Of a stretch of DNA of 34,356 nucleotides, positions 13,522 through 21,830 are shown piece after piece. A program made the translations under genes and the position numbers. The DNA comes from Deltaproteobacteria bacterium (GTDB taxonomy: Bacteria > Bdellovibrionota > Bdellovibrionia > JABDDW01), in the NCBI GenBank assembly GCA_013287405.1, contig JABDDW010000007.1:1-34356 (forward strand), in the 5' to 3' direction. The number at the start of each line of letters is the position of its first letter. The stretch's first letter is position 1. Under the pieces are notes generated by a model that worked only from the letters and a program-made list of their open reading frames with translations, did no database searches and was not told the DNA's origin.

Positions 13522-14373
13522 TCATTGACGACGCTGCAACTCCCTAAGTCGGTCGGCCAGAACATCCCGCCGCCGATCCCTCGCTTTCAAAGTGATCGGT
13601 ACACATAAACCCAAAAGCCGGGAGGCTAACCGCTCGTGCAAAAGGGACTTCACCTCGCCCGAGGCAAGATTTGTCGTCACAAAAGTTGGTAATTCCCAAT
13701 TAAGGCGTCTGTCAATAATTTGAAAAAGCCTTTCTGTCTCCCACGGTTTTCCCTGCTGAGTACCCAGGTCATCCAAAAACAAAACATCGGCGTGAAGGGT
13801 TTCGTTGAAAGTGGGCTCTGAGCGGTCATCACGGCCAAAATCTTTTGTCATCTGGTCAAATAAAAATGGCACCGACCACCACACCATCAGAGGCACACGC
13901 TCAACAGACTCAACATAGCGGTGAACAAAGGACGCCATCAGATGACTTTTTCCAGAACCGGGAGGCCCCTGAAGCCAAAACCCATATCGGTCACTGGGCC
14001 TCCACTTTTTCACAAGCTCAATTTCTCTAGCGCAGTCGGAGTCAACTTGAAAAGAGTCAAGCCGCTTTGCCATTATATTTCCGGGGAACCCTGAGCGCTT
14101 TAGCATAAGGTTCATATCCTGACGTTTACGAATTTCGTTTGCAGCGCGCCCCCTCTCTGCAACCTTCTCCTCGCAAACGGGATGGGGCAGCGGCCGCCAT
14201 GCAATTCTGCCTAAAACGGCTGGTGGAAGTGCTGTGGAATCTTCAAAAGCAAAATCAGGATTTTTTTCGTAACTAAATACCACTCCACACTCAGGGCACC
14301 TATCACTTGGCTTTTCAAATTGTTCGCCATTTGAAATCAACACGGGCTTAAAAACCTTAGAGTGCTGCTGCAT
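13522..14373 (-). CDS. DnaC/IstB-like AAA+ helicase loader
   Basis: A 283-residue AAA+ ATPase. Walker A is FWLQGPPGSGKSHL, Walker B is DVLFLDDLGTQ, a sensor I Asn is in FVTTNLAS, and an Arg-rich sensor II or Arg-finger part follows (HERLASRLLG). The N-terminus has CPECGVVF, half of a zinc ribbon. DnaC-type loaders place the replicative helicase on DNA. It overlaps the 3' end of the initiator gene by 17 bases, matching the lambda O-then-P order. No transposase of the IS21 type is nearby, so the IstB alternative is unlikely. Confidence 0.85.
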   Translation of the reverse strand: MQQHSKVFKPVLISNGEQFEKPSDRCPECGVVFSYEKNPDFAFEDSTALPPAVLGRIAWRPLPHPVCEEKVAERGRAANEIRKRQDMNLMLKRSGFPGNIMAKRLDSFQVDSDCAREIELVKKWRPSDRYGFWLQGPPGSGKSHLMASFVHRYVESVERVPLMVWWSVPFLFDQMTKDFGRDDRSEPTFNETLHADVLFLDDLGTQQGKPWETERLFQIIDRRLNWELPTFVTTNLASGEVKSLLHERLASRLLGLCVPITLKARDRRRDVLADRLRELQRRQ

Positions 14374-15256
14374 TCACCACTCCAATCACCGACGGGTTTT
14401 GAGTTTCGGCATAAGTATCTGTTTTTATTTTCTCAATCACCGCATCGAGGTCGTCGTCGCGCTCATGGGCTCCGGCGGGGCGTTGGTAGCCACTGGCTCG
14501 GCCACGTCCCGGATTACTTGGGAGCTTTGACGTGTGCTCATCCCACCCACGAGAAAGCCAATTGCCCAAGAAGCGTGAGAAATTTTTCTTTCGCTTATGG
14601 GGATTCGTCGTTTCCCAGAACAATGATTTAAAAACCTGCTGTGCGACCCACTTGGGATCGGGGTAAGCGTCAAGCAACGCCTGCTGGGTCTCAAGTGGAA
14701 CTTTACGTTGAAGAAATGTCAGTTCAAGTTTTGAATCGGGGTCAAACGGTTTCAGAGCTTCGACAAGCACGGTCGGAGTTTTTGTGTCCGCACTTACTTC
14801 GTCTCGTTCGTTCGTCCCGTCAGGTTCGTCCCGTTCGTCTCGTCCGTCCGTAAGGGCCAAATCTGAACGTGAACCCTCAACCTCCGAACGTACTGGAGGG
14901 ATAACCTCTTCAGCACGTACAGATCCGATCAGATCCGGTCGGGTCTGATCGCAAAGCTCTAAAGTGCCATTGGCTATGAGCTTTGAAATTGCCGAACGCA
15001 CCTGTACCGCCGTAGCACACGCTCTTTGTGCCAAATATTCAACGTTGATTTTGACCCTGTTTTGTTGTTTCTCTGAGGCCCGACAAAGAATTTCGACAAA
15101 GACGTATCTCTCAGCCGCGTCCAAACCAAACATGGCTTCGCTTGTGGAAATCGCATTTTCCAGGCGAAGCCATGAGCATTTCTTAATATCCTTCCTCCCG
15201 TTATAGTTTTCAAACCCTGGTATCGTGATGGTGATGCCATCAAAGTTCTGTTTCAT
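14357..15256 (-). CDS. Phage O-like replication initiator with winged-helix domain
   Basis: ATG 15256 is preferred: GGAAGGAG lies seven bases upstream. A longer frame to 15370 also overlaps the previous gene by four bases. The 299-residue protein has a winged-helix-like N-terminal domain (about residues 20-110: LRLENAISTSEAMFGLDAAE ... NVEYLAQRACATAVQVRSAI), a charged Glu/Asp/Arg linker (about 125-155), and a C-terminal helical domain (VPLETQQALLDAYPDPKWVA ... KNFSRFLGNWLSRGW) like those that recruit loader or helicase. Repeats in the linker DNA may be the origin. It is followed by a DnaC-like loader. The family call rests on order and layout. Confidence 0.68.
   Translation of the reverse strand: MKQNFDGITITIPGFENYNGRKDIKKCSWLRLENAISTSEAMFGLDAAERYVFVEILCRASEKQQNRVKINVEYLAQRACATAVQVRSAISKLIANGTLELCDQTRPDLIGSVRAEEVIPPVRSEVEGSRSDLALTDGRDERDEPDGTNERDEVSADTKTPTVLVEALKPFDPDSKLELTFLQRKVPLETQQALLDAYPDPKWVAQQVFKSLFWETTNPHKRKKNFSRFLGNWLSRGWDEHTSKLPSNPGRGRASGYQRPAGAHERDDDLDAVIEKIKTDTYAETQNPSVIGVVNAAAL
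14798..14950. repeat. Iteron-like repeats inside the initiator gene (candidate origin)
   Basis: GTTCGTCCCGT occurs at 14810-14820 and 14824-14834 (14-base period). TTCGTCTCGTYCGT occurs at 14798-14811 and 14835-14848. CAGATCCGRT is repeated back to back at 14920-14939, and GATCAGATCC/GGGTCTGATC forms an inverted repeat with one mismatch (14927-14950). The first block encodes the charged linker of the initiator. Lambda has its origin iterons at the same place in gene O. Low-complexity protein sequence could also explain the first block. Confidence 0.45.
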
Positions 15257-15366
15257 TTCAAGTCTCCTTCCCTTAGACCGAATGATGGCCGCCACATGCG
15301 GAAAGAGCCCGCCGCCAGCGTGGCAGTGGGGGTTATTTTCAAAATTGACAATCTGAGCGTTTTCCC

Positions 15367-15702
15367 TCATTTTACCCTTTGTCCTGGGTAGGCCGAGGCT
15401 CGGGCCTGAAGCACCTTAAAGTTGCTTCGGGCGGCGTTTAACTTTTCCCGAAGCAGTTGCGTCGAAGGGGTGTTTTCAAGTTTGACCAGTCGTTCCGATA
15501 AGAGAATGGCTGACTCCAACATGGCTTCACCAAACTCGACGGCGACGATTAAATCCTGCCGACTAGGAACTTGAGAACTATTCTCTTGAAAGCACCCAGG
15601 TAGAAGAGTACGAACTATGTTGGTTCGTTCATCGTGCAGACGGGTATGATTTTTAGGCTTGTGATTAACATTGGACTCAGCCCCTTTTTTAAGAAGTTTC
15701 AT
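15367..15702 (-). CDS. Hypothetical helical protein
   Basis: A 111-residue protein with a basic N-terminus and a long amphipathic C-terminal helix pair (about residues 50-105, with AMLESAILLSERLVKLENTP). It lies between the recombinase and the initiator; its stop overlaps an alternative ATG of the initiator (ATGA). That would make it the first gene of the replication operon. It resembles no family I can name. Possibly a small phage early protein. Confidence 0.5.
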   Translation of the reverse strand: MKLLKKGAESNVNHKPKNHTRLHDERTNIVRTLLPGCFQENSSQVPSRQDLIVAVEFGEAMLESAILLSERLVKLENTPSTQLLREKLNAARSNFKVLQARASAYPGQRVK

Positions 15703-15771
15703 AGGCTTGGCCCGCCATGAGCTTCAGCGGATTCGGTCAGGTACAAATCCACCAGGGGACGCCAAATTCAA

Positions 15772-15904
15772 CTGAGTCGAACCTCTTCACTCGGTCACTA
15801 AATGGGAACGCAGCGACGTTCCCTTTTTTACGTCTGCGTTAAAATTCAGCATATTGAGTTCAGAGAGTTGGACTGTGGGAACGCTGACTTCTACTGAGTC
15901 GAAC
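15772..15904. repeat. Imperfect direct repeat at the recombinase 3' end (candidate att)
   Basis: On the minus strand TTCGACTCAGT-x-GAA-x4-GCGT-Y-CCC is present twice, once inside the recombinase gene (near 15875-15904, coding FDSVEVSVP) and once just beyond its stop (near 15754-15783, where the same frame would read FDSVEFGVPWW). About 120 bases separate them. This looks like two junction copies at an attachment site, or a duplicated 3' end left by repeated insertion. Confidence 0.4.
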
Positions 15905-17607
15905 TTTACCAGACTATACAGATTCACTGCCCCTGATAGAGCATAATTTTTTCGCCCTTCGCAAGGCGGGTGCATTGTCACCTTGTCGGGAAATACTCTT
16001 CTCATAATTCTGTTTGCATCACTCATGTGCTTTGCCAAAATATCGTTGAGCGATTCAAGCCGACGCTTGATGACGGTCGGCGTAATATAGACCTTATCCT
16101 CAAGCTGACCTTTCAAGTAACCCTGACGGGTCTTGAGGTGACTCCGCTTTGCCTCTTCAGATTTTAGAGCGTGAGCGATGGTATCCGACAAATTGCCCTG
16201 AGCGATGAACGCCGTGAAATTCCCAATCGCTGTCTCACAGCGGCTCAACTCCTCTTCCACTAAATCCAACTCCTTTGGAACCGCCCCTTTCTTGCGACCG
16301 ACGATCTCGTTATACTTTTTGGCGATTGTCTCGTAAGTGGCGGGATCACCCAACTTCTCTTTTAAAACCCCGATCAACGTAGTCTCAACGTCCACCATCA
16401 AGACCATCGCCTTGTTCTCGCAACGGTTATGCCCTGTCTCACGTTTATTGTTGAAGCATCCCAAGTAGCCGCCATTTTTTCCCGACGCGATGAACATATT
16501 GCCATCACAGATCGCACATTTGAGAGTTCCGACAAATATGTGTGATGGAAGTCTGTTTGTCCGGCTAAAGATTTTTTGCTCAGTCGTCAGAGCCTCTTCA
16601 CGTTCTCGCCTCATTTGATCTTTTCTCGTTTTGACCTTATCTGCAATGTCAGTTGGAATTATTCGCAAGTCATCTCTCTGAAGAACGAGCCACTCTTTTT
16701 TGGGCCGAGACATTTGCTCCATGCGTTTGCCCTCTGGATTTTTCTTCACTTGGGTCTGTCGATAACTCCAATCACCAAGATATTTAGGTTGGTTCAAAAT
16801 ATTCCACACGGCTTTTTCTGACCAGCGTGTTCCGGCCCTTTTGTTTTTGCCCGGCGGCGGAACTTGATCTCCGTTGAGTCGTGTGGCAATCGCCCGACAA
16901 CCGAGGCCATCGGCAAATTCCTTCCAAATCCTAATCACGATCTGTGACTTCTCATAATCAATCTTGATTTCAAACCATGAGGGCTTCTCATGGCCTTTCA
17001 TAAACAAAGTCTTAGTCGCCACAGAATAATAACCGTAGGGGTTGTGGCCTGTCGAAAAACCTTTGAGGCAGCGCACCTCTAAGCCCCGCATCGTGTGGCG
17101 GGACGTAGCCTTGCTTTGGGCTTCATTGGCATACCCCTTAAAAATAAAGAGATCGCGGGAATTGGGGTCAAGTGTGCTTGTGTTATCAGAAACAGAGATG
17201 CCCTCAACGTCTTGAAAAACGAGAGCGTCATACAAGTCCAGTGTCTCACCGAGTTCGCGGGTCAGGCGGCTTATGTCGTCGGTCAGAAAAAGATCGAAGG
17301 CTTTACTCTTTACGCCCGAAATTCCCAACTCATAACCATCACGGCCCGTCGTGCGACCCGTCTTGGCCTCATCTTTGAGAACCCACCTGTTATCTATGGT
17401 GATCTTTGCGTTCGGGAACCGCCGCGACCGCAGTTGACCAGATTGAATCCGATATTTTATTCTCTCAATCTGTTCGTCACAACTTAGCGGGGAATTACCT
17501 TCGCATGAGTGACGGGCGTAAATACACGCACTCATCTCCATGCGAGAGAGGTGAGTATCATCGTCACTCAATTGGATTATTTTAATCTTTGGATTTTGTG
17601 ATTCCAT
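15787..17607 (-). CDS. Large serine recombinase
   Basis: A site-specific recombinase of about 606 residues from ATG 17607 (other in-frame starts: TTG 17664, ATG 17541; none has a clear ribosome site). The resolvase domain opens ACIYARHSCEGN and includes LFLTDDISRLTREL and a serine soon after the N-terminal strand (in YARHS). A recombinase domain follows (TGHNPYGYYS ... GCRAIATRLNGDQVPPPGK ... VWNILNQPKYLGDW), then a zinc beta-ribbon (CAICDGNMFIASGKNGGYLG and a later Cys pair) and a coiled coil. This is the full layout of large serine integrases that insert and excise mobile elements. The last 100 bases may have been exchanged (see direct repeat). Confidence 0.9.
   Translation of the reverse strand: MESQNPKIKIIQLSDDDTHLSRMEMSACIYARHSCEGNSPLSCDEQIERIKYRIQSGQLRSRRFPNAKITIDNRWVLKDEAKTGRTTGRDGYELGISGVKSKAFDLFLTDDISRLTRELGETLDLYDALVFQDVEGISVSDNTSTLDPNSRDLFIFKGYANEAQSKATSRHTMRGLEVRCLKGFSTGHNPYGYYSVATKTLFMKGHEKPSWFEIKIDYEKSQIVIRIWKEFADGLGCRAIATRLNGDQVPPPGKNKRAGTRWSEKAVWNILNQPKYLGDWSYRQTQVKKNPEGKRMEQMSRPKKEWLVLQRDDLRIIPTDIADKVKTRKDQMRREREEALTTEQKIFSRTNRLPSHIFVGTLKCAICDGNMFIASGKNGGYLGCFNNKRETGHNRCENKAMVLMVDVETTLIGVLKEKLGDPATYETIAKKYNEIVGRKKGAVPKELDLVEEELSRCETAIGNFTAFIAQGNLSDTIAHALKSEEAKRSHLKTRQGYLKGQLEDKVYITPTVIKRRLESLNDILAKHMSDANRIMRRVFPDKVTMHPPCEGRKNYALSGAVNLYSLVKFDSVEVSVPTVQLSELNMLNFNADVKKGTSLRSHLVTE
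15804..15829 (+). terminator. Intrinsic terminator-like hairpin in the recombinase 3' end
   Basis: GGGAACG and CGTTCCC pair (7 bases, 6-base loop) followed by TTTTTT on the plus strand. It lies within the last codons of the minus-strand recombinase. No plus-strand gene directly precedes it, so it may stop antisense or incoming transcription. Confidence 0.5.
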
Positions 17608-17764
17608 TGCCGGTGTCCACGCTTCCAATCCGCTCCATGTCCTCCTCCACCAACACTGTGGCAATCAACTCTAAGAGGTCATCCAAAACATTTTGATGCG
17701 ATGTATTTATAGGTGGGGTTGTCCACTGTAAAGGCGATTCTGCCTTGTAACCATCGTTATCCAA
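17582..17764 (-). CDS. Small protein preceding the recombinase
   Basis: A 60-residue frame starting at TTG 17764 with only a weak GATGAAG upstream. The central helix NVLDDLLELIATVLVEEDME is well formed. It overlaps the recombinase start by 26 bases and the previous small frame by 58 bases. Short helical genes of this kind often precede phage-type recombinases. It may be real but has no firm start. Confidence 0.42.
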   Translation of the reverse strand: MDNDGYKAESPLQWTTPPINTSHQNVLDDLLELIATVLVEEDMERIGSVDTGNGITKSKD

Positions 17765-17931
17765 ACTTCATCGCAACATCCTTTCCGTCTAAATTGAGTT
17801 GGCTTCACCGTTCCGTCTTTGGCATTTAGTTGAGGTATTCGCGCCGTGATTCTGTATTTTTTGTTTGTGAACTTTGCGCTTGATATTCGCGCCATTGGTG
17901 TTCCCGACTTTTCGATGAACCAACGGCCCAT
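17707..17931 (-). CDS. Small basic protein, unknown
   Basis: Up to 74 residues, ATG 17931 or ATG 17895 (the latter with GGGAA six to seven bases upstream). The middle is compact and basic (KKYRITARIPQLNAKDGTVK, then FRRKGCCDEVWITM), better composed than the overlapping 3' end of the upstream gene. It overlaps the next frame by 58 bases. Possibly a DNA-binding regulator of the recombinase. No family recognised. Confidence 0.42.
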   Translation of the reverse strand: MGRWFIEKSGTPMARISSAKFTNKKYRITARIPQLNAKDGTVKPTQFRRKGCCDEVWITMVTRQNRLYSGQPHL

Positions 17932-18296
17932 TTTATAGGGTTTTTACTGTGTCCAAACTTTGACTTGATAACTATCTGACGTGATTTCTCGGTGTTTATT
18001 TTTATCGACAAGTCACCCTCAAGTGCGTCACGAAAAAACAATATCATTTTAAGAATTGTTTTTCTGTCACCACAGTCGGTAGGCGTTGACGTTCCCATAT
18101 TACTTTTAATCTCTTTCACAAAATCATTTATCCCCAGAGAACGGTCTTGATTTTTTTCGACAACAAGCCAATCGCAGATTGCCCCAAAGATACTAAAATT
18201 AGGGTCGGCATGATTCCCCGTAGGGTTTTTGCTATCGTCAACCCCAGTTTGGCCCTCATTGAGCGCGTCGTAAGCTATCTTTAAGTATTGCCCCAT
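17826..18296 (-). CDS. Hypothetical protein downstream of the primase
   Basis: ATG 18296 is chosen because AAAGGGGGG lies seven bases before it; the open frame extends to 18389 but that part lies in an inverted repeat. The 156-residue protein has a folded-looking centre (NFSIFGAICDWLVVEKNQDR, then a DFVKEIKSNMG helix and ILKMILFFRDALEG) and a polar, low-signal tail that overlaps the next small frame by 105 bases. The tail may be out of its original frame. Unknown function. Confidence 0.5.
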   Translation of the reverse strand: MGQYLKIAYDALNEGQTGVDDSKNPTGNHADPNFSIFGAICDWLVVEKNQDRSLGINDFVKEIKSNMGTSTPTDCGDRKTILKMILFFRDALEGDLSIKINTEKSRQIVIKSKFGHSKNPIKWAVGSSKSREHQWREYQAQSSQTKNTESRREYLN

Positions 18297-18312
18297 AAAA
18301 TTCCCCCCTTTG

Positions 18313-18367
18313 ACGACATTAACGACCAATACGACCTTCTCTCTGATACAAACATCGTTAATGTCGT
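18313..18367. promoter_or_regulatory. Perfect 13-base inverted repeat between two genes
   Basis: ACGACATTAACGA (18313-18325) and TCGTTAATGTCGT (18355-18367) are exact complements with a 29-base spacer. The repeat fills the leader of the gene starting at 18296, just upstream of its strong ribosome site, and immediately follows the primase stop. It can act as a DNA operator or as an RNA stem near the ribosome site. ACGAC or GTCGT elements recur around it. Confidence 0.6.
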
Positions 18368-18378
18368 GTACGTCGTTG

Positions 18379-20580
18379 TCATACAGCACACCATCGCTCT
18401 ATTTTTCTAAACCCACCGTCAGCAATTTCAGTTTGTTTAATGGCAAGTCCTTGTGAATCCAAAACACCCAAAAGCCTTTCAATGTCACTGGCTCTCTTAT
18501 TTTTCGAGAAGAAATCCCTGATCTCAGTTCTTGTCATTCCTACCCTCGAAGCCCTCAACGCTTTCAGAAGAGCATCGGCATCGGGGTCACCAGTAGATTC
18601 TCCAAAGATATATCGACATGACCGCTCACAATACTCCCAAACAGCAAGGGCCGCCAAAAGGTGGTCCGGTAGAATGATATTGGAACAATCGAGCAAGGCA
18701 TAAATGCAAGCCAACCTTATGACCTGCGCCTCTGATCTTGCCGTGATGGCTCCGAACAAACCAGCGTGAGATTTGGACAATGCTCCATAAACTCTGTGCC
18801 ACATCTTTCGGGTAGTCGCATTGAATTTAATTCGCTCCGCCGCCTTGGCAAAACGAATCGCACCTGAAAGAGAGCCTTTTATGGCCGTTAAATCTATTGC
18901 GCTAAGGTCACCGCCTTCAGGCAACTCCTTTGATCTGCGTATGCAGACCCACAAAAATCTATTAGCGAACCCATTGGCAGATTCGGTTTCTGAAAGATAA
19001 CGGTGAAGCTCGGCGTTGGTTATGTGACCGATGACCGATATGTGTGAACCAGTCGCTTGTAAGGGATTTGTTCTTGTTAGGGTTCTCAGATTCCCTTTAT
19101 CCCAAGCGTCACGAAGAATCGCCGAGAGGGTGTTTCCATCCCTACTCATTACACGAAGAGTTGACCCAAATTCAGATTGAATAACGAAGAACCTTTTATC
19201 TGAAGCCCCCTTATCAATCACCTTTGTAACTGTTTTACCTTTTTCGATTTTATCAACCTCCACTGGGTCGCGGACTTCATGTATCAATCCTTCTCCACTG
19301 GAAAGGCCGGACCCAATTCGATTCTTGACCCAAAAAAGTTCCAACCCTTCAAAGAGTGATTGGATATGGTCCCACGACGTTCCCTTCCTACCTTTCGATG
19401 AAATACCAACAAGCATAATAAATAACTTGGTGTAATGTTTTGTAGCCTCAACCAAGTAATAAGAGTTACGTCCTACGACATTGCCAAAGGCCGCTAAAAA
19501 TTGGACAAGAAGTGCGGCAGAGTCTGATTCCGTGTGAGGCTCAATCGTTTTTACAAAATCACCAGCGATGCCATGAAAGGCTTCTTTTGAGAGTGGTTCC
19601 GGCCACTCATTTTTTTCTTTGCTTTTACGAGATGTTGTTGATTTGGCGACTTCCGGTTTGACTGAAGTGAGGGACTTGGCAAACGGGTCCGTGCCCTCTG
19701 AATTAAAAACATCAAGCCAATCTATACCCTTCGCACCTTCGGGAATAGACGCGGTTGGCGTGTGTATAAAAACAGTTCGTCCCTCGACGATAAAGCGTTG
19801 GGCAGCTTTGTCGGCGGCGTTTTGACCTGTGCCTGAGCGGTCTTTGTCTGCAAATATGTGGACTGTCTGAATGTCTGGCGCAAGCTCAACGGATTCCAAG
19901 CCCGAAGCACTGATCGCAGAATAGACAGGCAAGCCCGTCGCTTCAGTTACAGCAAATGCTGTTTCAATCCCTTCAGTCAGAGCCACGGTTTCTGTGGCTA
20001 CACCAATTCTTATTGCACCTGTTTTGATGGACCCCATGGACTTCTTTGGAACTTTTTCATCACATTTTGTTCCCTTGTCCGTAAGATAGGTACGATGTAT
20101 CCCGATGCACTGACCGTCCACGTCAGTAACCTTGGCAATCATAGTTGGAAAGTCACAGGCGTATGATTTGCCCTCGTAATATCCAAGTGAGGGATGCAGA
20201 CGAATGACACTTTCAGGTACAATGGACTTTAAGCCACGATTTTTTAAATATAGGCGAAGCGGGTTGGCCTTGGGGTCAGTAAAAGGGACAGAGTTCGTCC
20301 AAATCTCTCTGTGTTGGTCAACCTCAAAGTCAAGGTCATCATCGTCGGCGGTCGCATATCCATGAGGCCAAAAACCTTCCGACTTAAAAATATCCTCTAT
20401 CTTATCTCGATCACATCCCGCAAAACATTTGAGGCGCAATCTACCATTATCCCCAACCCGAACTGAGAGTGACGGGTCGTTATCGTCGTGACAGGGGCAA
20501 CACACCATACAGGTTTCACCTGACTGAGTGCCTCCATATTTTTCAACGATTTTTTCAATTACGTTCTGCTCGATCATCAC
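18379..20580 (-). CDS. Primase-helicase: CHC2 zinc finger, Toprim and DUF3987-like region
   Basis: A 733-residue protein. The N-terminal zinc finger reads CCPCHDDNDPSLSV ... CFAGC (residues about 26-57). The Toprim core has ALTEGIETAF (Glu) and FADKDRSGTGQ (D-x-D). From about 330 the sequence follows DUF3987 proteins, with LVGISSKGRKGTS at the P-loop position and a long helical C-terminal part ending in a winged-helix-like stretch (VGMTRTEIRDFFSKN). Such proteins prime and drive replication of plasmids, phages and integrative elements. The P-loop is atypical (ISSKGRKGTS), so helicase activity is uncertain. Confidence 0.8.
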   Translation of the reverse strand: MMIEQNVIEKIVEKYGGTQSGETCMVCCPCHDDNDPSLSVRVGDNGRLRLKCFAGCDRDKIEDIFKSEGFWPHGYATADDDDLDFEVDQHREIWTNSVPFTDPKANPLRLYLKNRGLKSIVPESVIRLHPSLGYYEGKSYACDFPTMIAKVTDVDGQCIGIHRTYLTDKGTKCDEKVPKKSMGSIKTGAIRIGVATETVALTEGIETAFAVTEATGLPVYSAISASGLESVELAPDIQTVHIFADKDRSGTGQNAADKAAQRFIVEGRTVFIHTPTASIPEGAKGIDWLDVFNSEGTDPFAKSLTSVKPEVAKSTTSRKSKEKNEWPEPLSKEAFHGIAGDFVKTIEPHTESDSAALLVQFLAAFGNVVGRNSYYLVEATKHYTKLFIMLVGISSKGRKGTSWDHIQSLFEGLELFWVKNRIGSGLSSGEGLIHEVRDPVEVDKIEKGKTVTKVIDKGASDKRFFVIQSEFGSTLRVMSRDGNTLSAILRDAWDKGNLRTLTRTNPLQATGSHISVIGHITNAELHRYLSETESANGFANRFLWVCIRRSKELPEGGDLSAIDLTAIKGSLSGAIRFAKAAERIKFNATTRKMWHRVYGALSKSHAGLFGAITARSEAQVIRLACIYALLDCSNIILPDHLLAALAVWEYCERSCRYIFGESTGDPDADALLKALRASRVGMTRTEIRDFFSKNKRASDIERLLGVLDSQGLAIKQTEIADGGFRKIERWCAV

Positions 20581-20773
20581 CCGCCCCCTGCCGTTCCATT
20601 CTTAACAATTGCCCTATTTCACCCTCTAAGCCATTGCGACCAAGTGCCGACAAGATTCGACTTCGTATCATCCTCCATTGAGGTGTTGACGAGTACGCAG
20701 CATCCATTAAATCTAAAATCGATTTACGGGTCTGCTTGATTGTTTCGAGAAGTTTTATGAGTTCCGGTTCCAT
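20555..20773 (-). CDS. Small helical protein upstream of the primase
   Basis: A 72-residue protein with AAGGAG before ATG 20773. Two amphipathic helices (LIKLLETIKQTRKSILDLMD and later SALGRNGLEGEIGQLLRM). It overlaps the primase start by 26 bases, so it is likely translated with it. No family recognised. The tail is Arg- and Asp-rich. Confidence 0.5.
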   Translation of the reverse strand: MEPELIKLLETIKQTRKSILDLMDAAYSSTPQWRMIRSRILSALGRNGLEGEIGQLLRMERQGAGDDRAERN

Positions 20774-20856
20774 ACCGCTCCTTTCAAGTGAAGGAGCAAA
20801 GATAACCGAATGTTTTATTTTGGCGGTAACGGGTTAAGGGGGAGGGTCTAATATCG

Positions 20857-21039
20857 TCACTTAAATTTCATGTATTCTTGGGATTTGAGTCGCTTTTTAA
20901 ACAGGTTATACCAGTCTGTCACAAGTCGAGGACTGATCTCATCATGGGCATTTTTAACACCGAATATTCGGGCTACTTCTTTAGCAATTTCTGCCCAACC
21001 CATTTTAGGTTTTTCAAAAGTCTTTATTTCATAGGTCAT
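20857..21039 (-). CDS. Small DNA-binding-like protein
   Basis: A 60-residue protein with an HTH-like stretch (WAEIAKEVARIFGVKNAHDE, then SPRLVTDWYNLFKKRL), basic C-terminus. Its ATG overlaps the stop of the gene before it (ATGA), so the two form a unit. It could be a regulator or a relaxosome-type accessory of the element. Confidence 0.55.
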   Translation of the reverse strand: MTYEIKTFEKPKMGWAEIAKEVARIFGVKNAHDEISPRLVTDWYNLFKKRLKSQEYMKFK

Positions 21040-21602
21040 TGCATCTTAGCGAGTTCTTCGCATCGCTTCCTCCCCGGCCACTTTTTGAAGGTGTCGCCAC
21101 TTATGTCCCAATCTTCCCGTTTCAACTTCATCATTTTTTTATGGTGCTGAATGTATTCCCTTTGGTGATCTCGCTCTGCTTTGCAAAATTCATTGAAGGC
21201 ATTATTTAACTCGCTCTGCGTAAATGAGAGATCAGCAATGAACTGCCGTGCCGGACTTTTTAAGTCATCCATTTTTCGGACCAACTTGATCGGGGTAAAT
21301 TTCATAAAGGCAACGCCGTCAGGGTTTGGAATGTCATAGTCCACAAATGATCGCAAATCCCATCGCTGTCGCAACACCTCAAAAAGATCATGGTGTTCAT
21401 CAGCAAGCTCATTAGGGATAAAACTCTCGTTGAACTTTAATCCATCATCAGTCTCGTACTGAAACGTCTTGTATTTTTTAGAGATTAGCACTCGGCGCTT
21501 TTTACAGAATTTGTCATAGCGTCGATATAAAGCTCGATAGTCTTTGTCCAAGCGAATGTATTGCCATTTGATAAAATTGAGACTGACTTCTTTGCTACCC
21601 AT
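21036..21602 (-). CDS. Hypothetical protein, coupled to the HTH-like gene
   Basis: A 188-residue, very basic, aromatic-rich protein (FIKWQYIRLDKDYRALYRRY near the N-terminus, several charged helices afterwards, no membrane segment). No zinc or nucleotide motif. It begins the minus-strand group that includes the HTH-like, helical and primase genes. Composition suggests nucleic-acid binding. I cannot assign a family. Confidence 0.55.
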   Translation of the reverse strand: MGSKEVSLNFIKWQYIRLDKDYRALYRRYDKFCKKRRVLISKKYKTFQYETDDGLKFNESFIPNELADEHHDLFEVLRQRWDLRSFVDYDIPNPDGVAFMKFTPIKLVRKMDDLKSPARQFIADLSFTQSELNNAFNEFCKAERDHQREYIQHHKKMMKLKREDWDISGDTFKKWPGRKRCEELAKMQ

Positions 21603-21830
21603 AACCCCATTCCGTTCCGGCCCTTATTTTGGCCAAGAATACTTCGGCGGTGAGGACGTGGCAAACCTTATTGGTTTTGGTGCAAAAAAAACCTCGACTT
21701 CTTACTTCACTGTCACCGCATGATGGCATTTATTTTAACCACATATAGATGCCAGCGTTTATTGGAGGTATAATAGGAGGAGTGGCGCAGATTCCGCCGA
21801 CACTGAACAAAGAATGGAAACGAGGTCCGT

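Noticed and set aside
13522..14373. IS21-type IstB reading of the AAA+ gene
   Set aside because: No IstA transposase or terminal inverted repeats are nearby, and it follows an O-like initiator.
14798..14850. CRISPR-like short repeats
   Set aside because: The period is 11-14 bases without spacers of constant length, so it is not a CRISPR array; iterons or coding repeats fit better.
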